Positions 1 through 11,004 are shown, numbered from the stretch's first letter. The stretch: DNA of 64,000 bases from Strongylocentrotus purpuratus (GCF_000002235.5 NW_022145563.1:540001-604000); one strand, 5' to 3'. Numbers and translations: made by a program. Notes: generated by a model from the sequence alone, not told the origin.

Positions 1-682
1 AAGTGTACGATTGAACACAGTGACCAAAATCTATCCATTTTTATACAAAAATTGTATACATTTATTGTTATATTAAGTGTAAGGGTATTTTACAAGGTGT
101 TTTGAAAATCGTTTTGTGTTTCTGTGATTATGTTATTTTGTATGTGATGCAAAACAGTTTGGTTTTGGTGCACTAATTACAATTTTTGTGATTTCTCATT
201 ACATCTCATAGTTTCCTGCATTGGAAATTTTATGCAATGCAAGTATTGTTAATTCTGTACCATATGTTCATCAAACTCATCATGTTAATGAATTTATACA
301 TGTACAACTCGAAGGGAGACTTGTAATATATATATATTTTTAATGTTTTTGTTTTACTGAAATACACCTTGCCCCTTAACATATAATTTTATTTGACAAA
401 CACCACAAGAGGCTGTTGTCTTGTTCTTTTATATTATATTTATACAAAAAATATACCTTGCCAAAAATGAAGACACAGGTCTACATACTTAAAAAACTTC
501 AAATGTATGTTTAAAAAACTTTTTTATGTTAAATTAAGTATACTTTATTCTTGAATATCAGGTCCATAATTTTTTTCTTTTTCCAGAAATAACACACAGG
601 CTGTATTTTTTAGTTAGCTCTGCACGTACAAGATCAATGTAAAATCGTTTTGTTCAGTGTATTTCATCCTTATAGCTATTGT
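1..682. other. AT-rich non-coding DNA
   Basis: I see no gene, splice pattern or repeat in this stretch. It is AT-rich with short runs of T and A. It could be the 3' UTR or flank of a gene lying to the left, but nothing in the sequence decides this. Confidence 0.5.
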
Positions 683-1045
683 GATTGATTTAAATCAAAC
701 GCAACTTCAAATTGATCTCAACTGTGTACTAAAGAGATAGGAGTTGCAAGTAATTTCAAGTTGGGATTGATTCAAACCAAACGCAACTTCAAATTGATCT
801 CAACTGTGTACTAAAGAGATAGGAGTTGCAAGTAAATTCAAGTTGGGATTGATTCAAACCAAACGCAACTTCAAATTGATCTCAACTGTGTACTAAAGAG
901 ATAGGAGTTGCAAGTAATTTCAAGTTGGGATTGATTCAAACCAAACGCAACTTCAAATTGATCTCAACTGTGTACTAAAGAGATAGGAGTTGCAAGTAAA
1001 TTCAAGTGTGGATTGATTTGAGTCAATCGCAACTCTTTGGAAGAC
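683..1045. repeat. 82-bp tandem repeat, 4 copies, at the edge of a MITE-like element
   Basis: Four copies of an 82-bp unit follow each other; the marker ACTGTGTACTAAAGAGATAG starts at 721, 803, 885 and 967. Copies 1 and 3 carry AAGTAATTTCAAG and copies 2 and 4 carry AAGTAAATTCAAG, so the array probably grew by doubling of a 164-bp dimer. The right edge (about 1010-1045) reads GATTTGAGTCAATCGCAACT and ends in GACAGGGCCC, which resembles the terminus of short inverted-repeat elements. The units contain CGCAACT and AGTTGC in opposite orientation and so can fold. Confidence 0.9.
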
Positions 1046-1208
1046 AGGGCCCAGAAATCCCATGACTTGCATTTCCATTTATTTCTATGTTGAGATGCAG
1101 GTTCACACTTCGTTTGTTGTCTAGAAAGATCACAGGGGTTGTATGTTTCTTTGAAATGTTACAATTAGAGCTTCGCACAGGATTATCATTATAGTTTCAT
1201 CTTCATTA

Positions 1209-1385
1209 TACAGTGAAACCTGTCTATATAGACCATCCAAGGGAGACAAGAAAATTGGTCTTTGTGGGCAGGCGGTTTTTATGTACAGGTTCCTTTAGTA
1301 CATGTTTCAATAAGCAACCATTTTCAAGGGAAACAAAATATGTGGTCTTTCTATACAGGTGGTCACTAAAGCAGGTTAGACTGTA
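1209..1385. mobile_element. MITE, about 177 bp, TIR TACAGTGAAACCTG
   Basis: The left end TACAGTGAAACCTGTCTA is partly matched by the inverted right end (TACAGTCTAACCTG when read on the minus strand). The interior repeats words such as TGGTC and ACAGG in both orientations. Sequences with the start CAGTGAAACCTGTCTAT are, from memory, a widespread dispersed repeat in marine invertebrates. It encodes nothing. Confidence 0.6.
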
Positions 1386-1587
1386 CTTTATAATCCTTGG
1401 TGTTGTCAATTCATATTAACTTGGGTGAATGCATGATAGTTAGAAATTTTGTGCCAAAAGTGAAAAATTTTGAGGATGTTTGCAAAGATTTATATATTAA
1501 TGGATTGGAAAATGTTCTCTTTTTGTTGTTGTTGTTGTTGAAAAAATGTTTATTGAAAGAGACAGAAATTTATTGAAACCAGGGTCA

Positions 1588-1980
1588 TATAGAGTGGTGA
1601 AGTGTGACGTCATCAAAAAATCTGTTTTTAGAATTTCTCATTTTTTTTTCTTCATTTTCGGAAAGAGCATACAAAATAATGTCCAAATGTCGAAAACCAA
1701 TTGAATATATTAAGTATTGGCCGAGATATGACCATCTGAATAAATAGATGTCCCATAAGAACTCAGTGTTATTTGCTCTGCCTCCTAACCATTACGAGCT
1801 AGAGCAAATAGCACTTAGTTCCTATAGGAAAGATATTTATTCAGATGGTCATATCTCAGCCAATACTCAACATATTCAATTGGTTTTTGACATTTGGACA
1901 TTATTTTTGATGCTCTTTCGGAAAATGAAGAAAAATTTGAGAAATTCTCAAGTTTATGACGTCACAGCTTCGGTACTATA
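1588..1980. mobile_element. Foldback element with arms of about 180 bp and a GTGACGTCAT motif
   Basis: The sequence is one large imperfect palindrome. The left arm runs from TATAGAGTGGTGAAG through GTGACGTCATC to TGACCATCTGAATAAAT. The right arm repeats this inverted and ends in ATGACGTCAC then GGTACTATA. A short centre (about 1745-1830) is itself palindromic, with GAACTCAGTGTTATTTGCTC facing GAGCAAATAGCACTTAGTTC. A 99-codon open frame across it (1748-2047) is a by-product of the palindrome, not a gene. Possibly Tc1/mariner-like, given TA at the edges. Confidence 0.8.
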
Positions 1981-2530
1981 TTTTCTTGATGTTCGCAACC
2001 ATGTGAATGCGTATGTTCAGTACAAAGCTGTGCAAAAGATAAGGTAATTTTTGTGAATGTGTTATAAAGGGTTGTATATCAAGCCTATTTTTGTACCTGT
2101 TTCAAATAGGGATCATATTTTGTGGAAAATGTTTGTGAAAATATGTCAAATAGGGAGTCATTTTTCGAGCCCACTTATGATCATGTGCTACGCCTTTGAA
2201 CTCAATAATGCATACGACTTGTAAGGCACCAAATCCACTCATAATCAACTTCAAATTCAAATTGTGAAAAAAATGAGATCACATAAAATCGAAAACCCGG
2301 CATGAGCAAAGTTTCTCTCCAGCCATTTGGTATTCAGCTCGAGACAGGAAGAACAAGTAATCTGGAGTTACATAATGATTCATCAAATAATGTTGTACTG
2401 TGGAGCAGAGCCATGTTTCATGGACATAATGGAATAAAAACAAATGACTTTTGAAACAATGCTTTCACTCATGGGTAACCAAGGGAGTGTATTGAGAACA
2501 CGTGTAATGTGACTGTGTTTGTTCCAGAGG
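1981..2530. other. Intergenic, nothing recognised
   Basis: AT-rich sequence without a supported gene or repeat. Confidence 0.5.
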
Positions 2531-2545
2531 GGTTTGCTCGCTAGT

Positions 2546-2650
2546 TATAAGGACCGCTATTAATAAAGGAGCGCTATTCATTGAGTCGCGTTATGGATAG
2601 CGGTCCTTATGAATATTAGTCCTTATGAATAGCGGTCCTTACGGATATCG
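2546..2650. repeat. Short direct and inverted repeat of AATAGCGGTCCTTAT
   Basis: ATAAGGACCGCTATT near 2552 is followed by three partial copies of the opposite orientation, ATAGCGGTCCTTATGAAT, a shorter TAGTCCTTATGAATAGCGG, and GCGGTCCTTACGGATATC. This probably is the remnant of a terminal-repeat element. No coding content. Confidence 0.6.
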
Positions 2651-3310
2651 AGCTTGACCCGTTGGAAAGGGTCACTTCATGAGCGGCAGCATTCAGTAAT
2701 TGTAATCATAATTTACAAGCTGGATATAAAGTGACAGCATAGATATATTCACATCTTCTTTAGATGTAAGTGGAAACGTTGTCAAGATTTGCTTTGAATT
2801 AAATTTCCCCAATTAATGCTTTTTTCCAAAGTAATTTGTCGTACTGGCAGATAATCATTTACCTGAATACTTTTCTGTACCATCATTAAACACAACATGA
2901 TTGGGACAAGCAATATAAATTCCAGAATATATTTTACGATGATAAATGAAGATAGATAATTAGATATGAAATATATATGATACAAATACATGTATTTAAT
3001 ACCATGTCTAAAATGTTTATGAAGATGATATCTAGTAAGAGTGTAACATGGTGATATGGAATTAATGTTGAATTCGATGTCTTGTAATTTGTATATGAAA
3101 GGGAAATGTTATATTTGAAACGATTGCTTTGTTTATGATTGTAACTGTTCTTGTAGAATATTGGGAATACATATATAACAGAAACAAATGAGTCGCACAA
3201 AATAATGTTAAATATTTTGAAGATGCAAATCATTAAACAAAATTCATTGTAACTCATGGGTATTGGTTTATTAGTTGAACAAAATGTTTTGGACCTACAC
3301 CGTATAAACA
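2651..3310. other. AT-rich intergenic DNA
   Basis: Open frames of up to 125 codons on the minus strand are rich in Ile, Tyr, Phe and Asn, as expected of chance frames in AT-rich DNA. I recognise no domain. Confidence 0.5.
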
Positions 3311-3328
3311 TAAATCCAGGTAAAGGGG

Positions 3329-3440
3329 AGAGAGAGAGAGAGAGAGAGATGCACAGACAGGCACACAGAGAGAATGAAGCAGACAGATGGACATATAGAT
3401 GAAGAGAGAATATGAGGCAGACAGATGTACAGAGAAAGAA
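3329..3440. repeat. GA microsatellite and GACAGA-rich low-complexity DNA
   Basis: An uninterrupted (GA)n tract at about 3329-3349 runs into degenerate AGACAGA words. Confidence 0.9.
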
Positions 3441-3441
3441 T

Positions 3442-3604
3442 AGGGACTTTTAGATTTGCACGACGAGAACGTGGACTGCTACTTGTGACATCCTTTTAAG
3501 GCCTGCCGGGCACTGCCAGAGCCTTAAAAAGACGTCACATTGCCTTAAAAAAGGATGTCACACCTAGCAGTCCACGTTCTCGTCGTGCAAATCTAAAAGT
3601 CCCT
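3442..3604. mobile_element. MITE, 163 bp, near-complete palindrome
   Basis: The two ends AGGGACTTTTAGATTTGC... are identical over about 40 bp when one is inverted. Similarity continues with small changes to about 60 bp, leaving only a short centre around CTGCCGGGCACTGCCAG. It has no coding capacity. Such high arm identity suggests a recent insertion or arm homogenisation. Confidence 0.88.
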
Positions 3605-4265
3605 GATATGAGACAGACATACAAACATGGGGGGGGGGGGGGGGGGGGGGGTAATCTCTAGGAGCCGTAATTATTTGTTTTGATGAAATTAGAGGTCTGT
3701 TTATATTAAAGATGAGTGGCGACTATAGTTCAAGCTAACACCGTGAAATAAGTGAAACAACACTGATTTTATTAGAGACGTTTGCAGTTGAGCGGGCCGG
3801 GATGAGTGCAAGTAAGAGTGAAATCGAATCAATAATGAAACAAGCTTTTCAACGATTCTCTGTACAAATATCGATTGATGATTCTTGGTACATAGATGAC
3901 ACTTGTATTTGCGATCAAGCTCTATCGATCATCCTGCATCGCCATCCCTAGGTCTCCACCTCGCTCAGAGCAGAAGAGTGCCGCACAGTTTTTTTTAGGT
4001 AGGGGCATGGACAGAAAATCGTTCATACACCCCCCCCCCCCGGCAATAAAAGGAAGAAGATGAACAGAGAAAAAGAGGAAGAAGAAACAGAAAAGATGAA
4101 GATGATAAAAAGGAGGAGGAGGAGAAAGAAATAAGAGAAAGTAGAAGAAAAAAAAAGAAGAAGGAAAAGTAGGAGAAGAACAATAAAAAAAAAAGAACAA
4201 GAAAAAGAAGAAGAAAATTTGCATTTTGCCCGCAAAGATCGAAATCAAAATTAATTGGGGGGGGG
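3605..4265. other. Poly-G tract and purine-rich low-complexity DNA
   Basis: A run of 23 G at 3629-3651 is followed by unremarkable sequence. An asymmetrical A/G-rich block at about 4042-4220 is bounded by a C run at 4030 and a G run at 4257. Open frames on the minus strand here are Phe/Ser low complexity and are not genes. Confidence 0.7.
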
Positions 4266-4736
4266 GGGGTGCACGATCTCTATAATGGTGCTCCGGTTTA
4301 TTTCCAAATACATCATGATTATTGATCTTACAGGGCTGCCCGTACGGTAATCGAGACGTCTCCTCTCGCCCTATAGCCTTCGCCGATCGATGAAACCAGC
4401 TAAATGGGGTTAATAAATATTTGCCCAGCAACAACATGTATATGATGTGGGAGGAAAAGGCGAAGACATGGCAGAGATTTTTGCTTAATCCATTATGATG
4501 CGTTGAAGTTGAAATAAGGACGGCGTCTTTGTTAATATGAGTTGTGACATGAGAGTTAATAGACCATATGGACCTACTTTATAAAATACATACATGGTTA
4601 GACGTAGCGATGGTGGTTATCAAAAGCGGATGTGAGAGATTGATAGAGATATAAAAACAGAGTGTGTGTAGGGGTGTGGGTATGTGTGCGTGTGTGCTAA
4701 AAACATGTATTGCGTGTGCGTACGTGCGTGTGTGTG

Positions 4737-4779
<43 letters not shown>

Positions 4780-5150
4780 ATAGACAGGAAGATGTCCTAA
4801 CTCTAATGTTGAAAGTGGTCTGAGAATGAAAGTTTATTTCGTTTTATGATAATTATGTCCTCGTGACATTTTGTGAATAACAATGATGCTGTGAATTTTC
4901 AATTAGATTTTTCATCATCGACGAATCAAGGCCATAGTAATTTTAGATCTGTATTCAGAACACAACAATACAATGGTGCATCGCAGCCGAAATTCCAGAT
5001 TCTTTTTTGTAGCCAAGACTCATGTTATCACCCATGAGACTCTGTAACAAAAGGTTGTCTGGAATGACGGGTTCGATCGATTACCTTAAAACACATTTTT
5101 GAGGCCTTGTCAAAAGCTGATTTTTTTATTTGTTTTTTTATTTGGTGTGT
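4266..5150. other. Intergenic with GT and GA microsatellites
   Basis: GT-rich at about 4660-4738, (GA)n at 4741-4775. Nothing else recognised. Confidence 0.6.
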
Positions 5151-5164
5151 TTCAGCAGTTGCGG

Positions 5165-5428
5165 AGATGTCTTCGGCAATTTGGAATTTTCAAGCAACGT
5201 AGTTAAGGCGGAGGTTGTTACTTATCTGCCTCTTATTTATTTTTTTCAACTAACTTCTTGGCCTTTTCCGCCATCCCTCCGTCCTTCAAAAGGGTCTTCG
5301 GCAACTTGGAATTTTCAAGCAACGTAGTAAAGGCGGAGGTCGTTTCTTATCTGCCTTTTATTTATTTTGTTCAACTGACTTCTTGGTAAAATTTTCCGCC
5401 ATCCCTCCGTCTTTCAAAAGGGTCTTGA
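5165..5428. repeat. Tandem duplication, unit of about 125 bp
   Basis: The block starting GTCTTCGGCAA, with TTTTCAAGCAACGTAGT and GGCGGAGGT, occurs twice (about 5168 and 5293), each copy ending in CCGCCATCCCTCCGTC. Copies differ at about one base in ten and by a small indel. Confidence 0.85.
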
Positions 5429-5529
5429 GACGCCCCAGCTCTTTATGAATTCTTTATATTTTCTGTTGTTTTCGCTTGCCTCAGCGTCAGTCAGAGATTA
5501 GTCTTGTTCAGATATTTTCTGCTAGTCGG

Positions 5530-5740
5530 CGTAAGTTAATCCTTGCAGCAGTAACTCCCCACCCCCCCCCCCCCCTCGGGTGGCCAAGTGAAGAAAAAAA
5601 AAGAAGGGGGGAAGGGGTAAAAGGGGGGGGGGGAGAAGAACAAAAGTAAAACGGTAAAATGGCGCGATTTTTGGAAAATCCTGGATCCGCCACTGGGTTA
5701 CCCCCCCCCCCCCCTTGGCAAAAAGCTAGATCCGCCCCTG
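5530..5740 (-). mobile_element. Poly-G MITE, family A (GGCGGATCCAGG end)
   Basis: Read on the minus strand, it starts AGTGGCGGATCCAGGATTTT, passes a degenerate pyrimidine-rich centre, and reaches CACTTGGCCACCCGAGGGG. The copy at 25999-26152 has the same order of blocks. A second family end, TAGATCCGCCCCTG, lies at 5727-5740, so two insertions may abut. Confidence 0.7.
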
Positions 5741-5842
5741 AAAACCTCATGTACATTTCACTTACACCGTTAGTTGTCCACACGCTCTTACTGGGACCAA
5801 CCTGCCACGACCTTCCACCGACCAGCGTAACTTACGCAGAGC

Positions 5843-5945
5843 CAGGCGCGTACGCAGGGGGTGTTTTGGGGGTTAACCCCCCTCATTTTTTTTTTTGTGA
5901 AACAAAATTAATAACCCTTACCCCCCCCCCCCCCCCCATGTCGGG
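5843..5945 (+). mobile_element. Poly-G MITE fragment, family B (GGCGCGTACGCAGG end)
   Basis: It starts CCAGGCGCGTACGCAGGGGG, continues GGGTTAACCCCCC, and ends in a 17-base C run. It shares its left 20 bases with the copy at 7545 and its terminal motif with 49233-49438. Confidence 0.65.
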
Positions 5946-6480
5946 GTAGAGGTAGGCGTAGCTAAAACGATCATCGTTCAGACCGTCACTACTCCGTCTA
6001 GCTCTTAACGCGACCTTTACCTCAGGGTAACTTGCCTCCGTCTGATCAAGACTATTGTTACAGTAGTGTCAAATGGAAAGTGTGCGTACAATTGCGAGAA
6101 AACAAGGCAATGGGGTGAAGGGTGTGGTGGTATCATCTTTGTACCTTGATTCCCCCTTTTACTTGTCTTTCTCCTTTTCAAACTACATTTGTTTTCACCA
6201 TTAAATTGGGAGGACGTACTCCCGTATACCCATTCAGATTCGCCACTCAACATTATGCGCCCACTGTGCTCACTCGACTTCTAAGCTAAGAGCAAAATTC
6301 AATGTTGAGACAAGAAAGGCAAGGGTAAACATAAATCGAGTTCAATATTCCTTACAATTTTTTATGAAGCTGATTTATCTATAAGTTATGTAAAAAATGA
6401 AAGGCCGTTCAAGCAAACGATAACAGCAACAACAACAAATACATAGAGGCAATCTTTTTTTAACTCATGAACTCAAGCAG
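5946..6480. other. Intergenic, nothing recognised
   Basis: No supported gene. Short AAC and A-rich patches only. Confidence 0.5.
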
Positions 6481-6499
6481 TTCTTTTCAAAAAAAACTT

Positions 6500-6905
6500 T
6501 CAAATTCTGCTTCTAAAGGTAAAGACTTATGGTCATGCGATTGCATTGTGAAAGAAACGTTGTGGAATCGATCAGAAAAGGTTGATCATCTAGCATAAAA
6601 GTATTGATGTGTACTGCAAGGTTCTGGAATCATCAAAATGATAACAAATTTGGCCCATTCTTCGTAAAGTTATAAGCACTATACACAGAAAGATGTATAT
6701 GGGACTGCCCTATATCTCTCACAATCAAATAGATATACTAATTTATCAAATATATCAATTAGTAGGCGGTTTCCCGGCAAATTTGTTATCATCATGTATT
6801 AGTCAAAACATATTCTTTCACATGATTGGTAATGATAGCTTCCATTCCATTTTTTGAAATTGGGGCGTTTCCAATAATACTGGTCTTTACCTTTAAGTAC
6901 GAGCC
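6500..6905. mobile_element. Foldback/MITE element of about 400 bp with TAAAGGTAAAGAC ends
   Basis: CTAAAGGTAAAGAC near 6517 faces GTCTTTACCTTTAAG near 6880. Inside, ATGATAACAAATTTGGCCC near 6639 faces GGCAAATTTGTTATCATCAT near 6775. The arms are diverged but collinear in inverted order, so this is a long imperfect palindrome with a centre near 6710. Confidence 0.65.
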
Positions 6906-7544
6906 ACCGACATTTTTATTTTCAGCAGAAGCTCTTTTATATCTTGAAAAACATGGCAGCCAATTAATACAAGCTGCACTCTTTAATCTTCATACTTGTT
7001 TTTCGATTATACCTTCGAGTAGTTTCATCTTACGTATCTAAAACGTCGAATGAACAATTCTCACTTTCTATCGATTTCTTAGAAAGCGTTCTCATGGCAT
7101 TTTGACCGCTAGTGCAAAATGTGGGCAGTAATTATTGTTACATCTCCAAAACTAATATATTCTGAATGGGCGCGTGAACCCAATTCGATTACTTGCTAAT
7201 CGAATTGTGTCTTTCGCCCGTTTGGAGCAGAATTCTCCCTTTCTCCGATCTAGATTAAAATTTCTGTCCTGATTTTCGTATTAAGGTGTCCTTGAAATTA
7301 AGAGAGAGTTATTGGATCAAACGTGTAAAACGTAAAGAAAGCTTTCGTATAAACCATATGGTTTTATGTAATTTCAGAATAGTGCGGGAATATTCATTAA
7401 TTTTTACTTTGGTATGTCATAAAAGTAGGAGCGGACCTCGATTTTCGTATTAAGGGAGAATCACTCAAAACATTCCGGTAAAAAAAGTCGATAAAAAAGT
7501 AAGGTATTACATTTTCAGGATAAACTGTACTTTACAAAACGTTC
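6906..7544. other. Intergenic, nothing recognised
   Basis: No gene or clear repeat seen. TTTTCGTATTAAGG occurs twice (about 7273 and 7442), perhaps part of an old repeat. Confidence 0.5.
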
Positions 7545-7745
7545 TCACCAGGCGCGTACGCAGGGGGGGGGGGGGGGGGTTGAACCCCCCTCCTTTAACT
7601 TTTTTTATATGTATGTTTTGGAGGACCCCCCTTGTTTTGTTTTTAATTAAAAAATAATAATAATAATAACAAATACAAAAATAAAAGAATTTGTGGTAAT
7701 GGGTGACCCAAAAAAGCTGACACAACCCCCCCCCCCCTCCAACGA
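7545..7745 (+). mobile_element. Poly-G MITE, family B, probably one-ended
   Basis: It starts ACCAGGCGCGTACGCAGG, then a G run of about 18, GTTGAACCCCCCTCC, an (AAT)n stretch, and a C run near 7725. The left end matches the copy at 5843; the expected inverted right end is not obvious. Confidence 0.6.
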
Positions 7746-8681
7746 AACGAAATATCGATCGGCCAAATTTTCAAATTTTGAGACACAACAAAAAAACAAA
7801 AAAATGTGCTCTTTCTTTTGTGTACTTCACGTACGAACACATTTTTCTAACGTTTTCGAAAAAATCAACTCATGACAAGAGCAATTTCAATCCCCTATCG
7901 TATTTCCAATAGCAATCAAGTTTGGATTACGTAATGCATCATTGTCATGTTTGCACATTAGGTGACGTACAAGACTATCGAAAATGTCCTAAAATTGAAT
8001 TTTTTTAAGAAGTTGCGATAATTGTGTTAGGGTTACAAAAGAGAGGGGCATAGACCAGTTGATTCCCTAACTGATTCCGCGGCGGCCTTTTTGTGGCGGT
8101 TTACCACGTCATATCAGGGGCGCGCTTTGTTTAGGATTAAGATTGAGCAATTGAAGTTTTCTTCCTATAGAGACTACAAAGAATCATATTTATTATCTCC
8201 TAATTTCAGTCACGAATCCAAGATTCTCAAGCCAATGTAGGCGCCACTCAGACAAGCAGAACATTGTTATCAATTTCGTCAGATACTGACGTATAATCGA
8301 GGCATTAATCCGGCAGCAGTCGATAACTGCATGTAGATTAACTAAATTCCTCTCTCTGCATGGCTAATCTCTTTCCTATCTTTTTATTCGTTTGACAGTT
8401 AATGTATGATAACGACACTTTTCTGATTTAGATAATTACCCGTGTTCCATTTCGTTCGATCCTCGCTATATCTCTGCCTCGTTATTAACTCCTCCACTCT
8501 AAATCCCCATGGACCCGGAAGCCAAGATGCTGCAACCTTTTTGTCTTTACTTTCTCCCTCTCCCCCGCCATTTTTTCTCTAGGGAAGGGGGAGCGCACGC
8601 AGTATCATTATAGGGTACTGGGAGTGCTGTTAGCGATCTTTGTGTGTGTGTGTGTGTGTGTGTGTGCGTTTGTAAATGGCC
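7746..8681. other. Intergenic, possible upstream regulatory DNA
   Basis: No gene seen. A (GT)n tract lies at 8639-8666. The stretch precedes the GC-rich block at 8.94-9.18 kb. Confidence 0.4.
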
Positions 8682-8768
8682 GCGAACGTGGACCTTTGTA
8701 GGAATACACACCTTCTAACCATGGACGCCCGGCGAAGGTGGACGTCCACGGTTCTCTTTTATCTTTAA
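8682..8768. repeat. 87-bp repeat with hairpin, copy 1
   Basis: It begins GCGAACGTGGACCTTTG and contains AACCATGGACG facing CGTCCACGGTT. These can pair over 10 of 11 bases around a loop of about 15 bases. A second copy lies at 9518-9604, on the other side of the CpG-rich block. Confidence 0.85.
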
Positions 8769-8939
8769 TATGACTTTTTACGGCTAAACAAGTACCATAT
8801 CAAATAGGAGACTCGATTGGAGCTAGGTCCACGATAACCGTTAACAAATCTGATACACCGGTGTGCATATCATTACGACCGACTAGGATTAATGATCGGT
8901 GGGACAAAATTACTCGATCGGCGGATTTCATTTCCGTCT

Positions 8940-9182
8940 GCTGCCAGCTTTGGATCAGTTTAGGGGAGTCCCTGTTTTACCTTGTGATTTCAGATAACGC
9001 GCGTTAGCGAGGTCTTGACGGGGACGTCGGACTTCCGGGTACTCTGGCCTGAGCTGCACGGGACGCGCCCCGCGGCTTAACGGCGCGGTGCCCGTCTTCT
9101 ACAAGTAACATTTCGAGTCGCTAGCTGCATGCTGATTGATGGCGATGCCGAAACGGATGGTCAACAAATATCTTTAATTAAA
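8940..9182 (+). promoter_or_regulatory. CpG-rich block: candidate promoter and 5' UTR exon of the SET-recombinase gene
   Basis: From about 8990 to 9110 the sequence is GC-rich with dense CpG (ACGCGCGTTAGCG, GGGACGCGCCCCGCGG, AACGGCGCGG), unlike the AT-rich surroundings. A good donor, AAA followed by GTAAGTA, lies at 9183. The first recognised coding exon has an acceptor at 11004, so a non-coding first exon ending at 9182 and an intron of 1.8 kb is a natural reading. A short frame starting ATGGCGATGCCGAAACGG near 9140 would be an upstream ORF ending just before the donor. This is inference from composition and splice signal only. Confidence 0.4.
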
Positions 9183-9517
9183 GTAAGTAAAATTATATAT
9201 TTGATGGAAGAAAAGTATAGAGCTAGGTCTTAATCTGGGACAATACAGTACGTATTTTAAAAAACGTAACACTTTTGACAAATCTGTCAAAATTACTTTT
9301 CAAAATAATCTAGGAAGGGCATTTTTAAACGTGCTCGAGACCTAGCCATAGAGTAAAGCCTAGTTTTTTTTCTATAAAATGCCACTAAAATAACAAATAT
9401 TTCTTCTCGCTTGAGTTAACATTGACCTTTTTTGTCCATAGTGCCAAAAATGGCTTGCGCCAAATTAAAAGAAGAGGGGAAATAAAATCAGCAATATGAT
9501 TTTAAGTAGGCCTCTTT

Positions 9518-9604
9518 GCGAACGTGGACATTTGCAGGAATACATACCTTCTAACCATGGACGCCCGGGAAAGGTGGACGTCCACGGTTTTCTTCTATCT
9601 TTTG
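9518..9604. repeat. 87-bp repeat with hairpin, copy 2
   Basis: It starts GCGAACGTGGACATTTG and keeps AACCATGGACG and CGTCCACGGTT. It matches copy 1 at about nine bases in ten. Confidence 0.85.
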
Positions 9605-9619
9605 TATGCATGCAAAAGA

Positions 9620-10020
9620 GCAATTGATTTGAATGGGAGTATAATCAGCCTTTTTTTAAAAAATGCACTGTTACTGTATTAGAGAAACTGACTGAAAAAT
9701 GAGTAAAAAAGGGTGTTCATATCTAAAGTAGATTGAGTCGAGATCTAGATCTAGATCTATTTAGTCAGGAATTGATTTGAATGGGAGTATAATCGGCTTA
9801 TGTTTATATGCACTGTAACTGTATAAATTGGAGAAACTGACTGAAAAATGAGTAAAAAAGGGTGTTCATATCTAAAGTAGATTGAGTCGAGATCTACTTA
9901 GTCTGGAATTGATTTGAATGGGAGTATAATCGGCTTTTTTTTATATGCACTGTAAATGTATAAATTGGAGAAACTGACTGAAAAATAAGTAAAAAAGGTG
10001 TTCATAATCATATCTAAATT
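9620..10020. repeat. Tandem repeat, unit 137-148 bp, 3 copies
   Basis: AATTGATTTGAATGGGAGTA starts at about 9622, 9770 and 9907. Each copy continues GAGAAACTGACTGAAAAAT and GTGTTCATA. The first copy contains an extra AGATCTAGATCTAGATCT stretch. It lies in the putative first intron of the SET-recombinase gene. Confidence 0.9.
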
Positions 10021-10245
10021 GGATTGAATCTAACTTTTCTTAGGCAATAATGTCATCGCACGTACCAGTACGTTAGTTAAAGTTAGACTAGACACATTTC
10101 TATCCGACTATGAATTGAACTGATAATGATCCAGTGAGATAGAAAAATAAACATGATCTAGATCGATCTAAACCTGTAATAATAAATCCCCCTCACCTCA
10201 GATATAGGCTCTTTATTTTTCATCTTTACCAGCTAGACCTCTACC

Positions 10246-10598
10246 TTAATTTGAGGTGTCTTGGTCGAGTGAATATGTCACCGGGCTGTGGATCACAAGG
10301 TCCGCGGTTCAAGTCCTGCCGCGGCACTAATGTCCTTTGGCAAGACATTGATCTACATTTGCCACTCTCCACCCAGGTGTTAAATGAGTACCCAGTAGGA
10401 TGCAAAAGTTAATGTGGTTTGATTAGCAAGTGGCGCTTGTAAAATGGCGACTGGCTGGAATGCTCCCCAGGGAGCGGAGAATATGCATACAAAGTGTGAC
10501 CCGGGTATTAATATATATCTGTAAAGCACATTGAGAGAGCCTGTGGTCCTGAAATGCGCTATATAAGGACAAACTATTATTATTATTATTATTATTAA
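10246..10598 (+). mobile_element. tRNA-derived SINE with (ATT)n tail
   Basis: The head has an A-box-like TGGTCGAGTG (about 10262) and a canonical B box GGTTCAAGTCC (about 10306), the spacing of an internal RNA polymerase III promoter. The body follows with CTTTGGCAAGACATTGATC and ACCCAGTAGGATG. The 3' part AAGCACATTGAGAGAGCC then ATGCGCTATATAAGGAC resembles the tails shared with CR1/L2-type LINEs, ending in (ATT)n. It lies in the putative first intron in the sense direction. The family name is not recalled. Confidence 0.78.
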
Positions 10599-11004
10599 TT
10601 TCTGCATTTGAATTGAAGTCTGTTTTCGCCATTAGCATTATTGACTACGTTGCACACCACTCTGATATCTGCAGTGTGTTTATATTCAATCTGACAATGA
10701 TGAAAAATGAACTTTTACAGATGTAAGAGCTTAGAAGGAACATTACTTATAGACCAGTAGAATCTAGATCCTTATTGAAGCGAAAGACTGCACGATATTT
10801 GATGCCCACCTAACAATCACTAGAAAAGGTTGAGATAGATCTATAAACCTAGTCTAGTTTCTGTTGTTTAGAGTTTGTTTGGCTTAACTTAATACTAGTC
10901 TTAAGCATTTATTTAACTTTAGAATCAACCCTAAATCATAACAGTCAAATTTAGGTTTTTATTGTTTTTTTTCTTCAAATTTTCACCCTCTTTATTTTCC
11001 ACAG

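Noticed and set aside
1213-1419. Open frames on both strands over the same 200 bases
   Set aside because: The segment is a MITE. Frames on both strands are a by-product of its inverted repeats.
3922-4437. A 171-codon open frame on the minus strand
   Set aside because: Mostly Phe/Ser from a purine-rich low-complexity tract.
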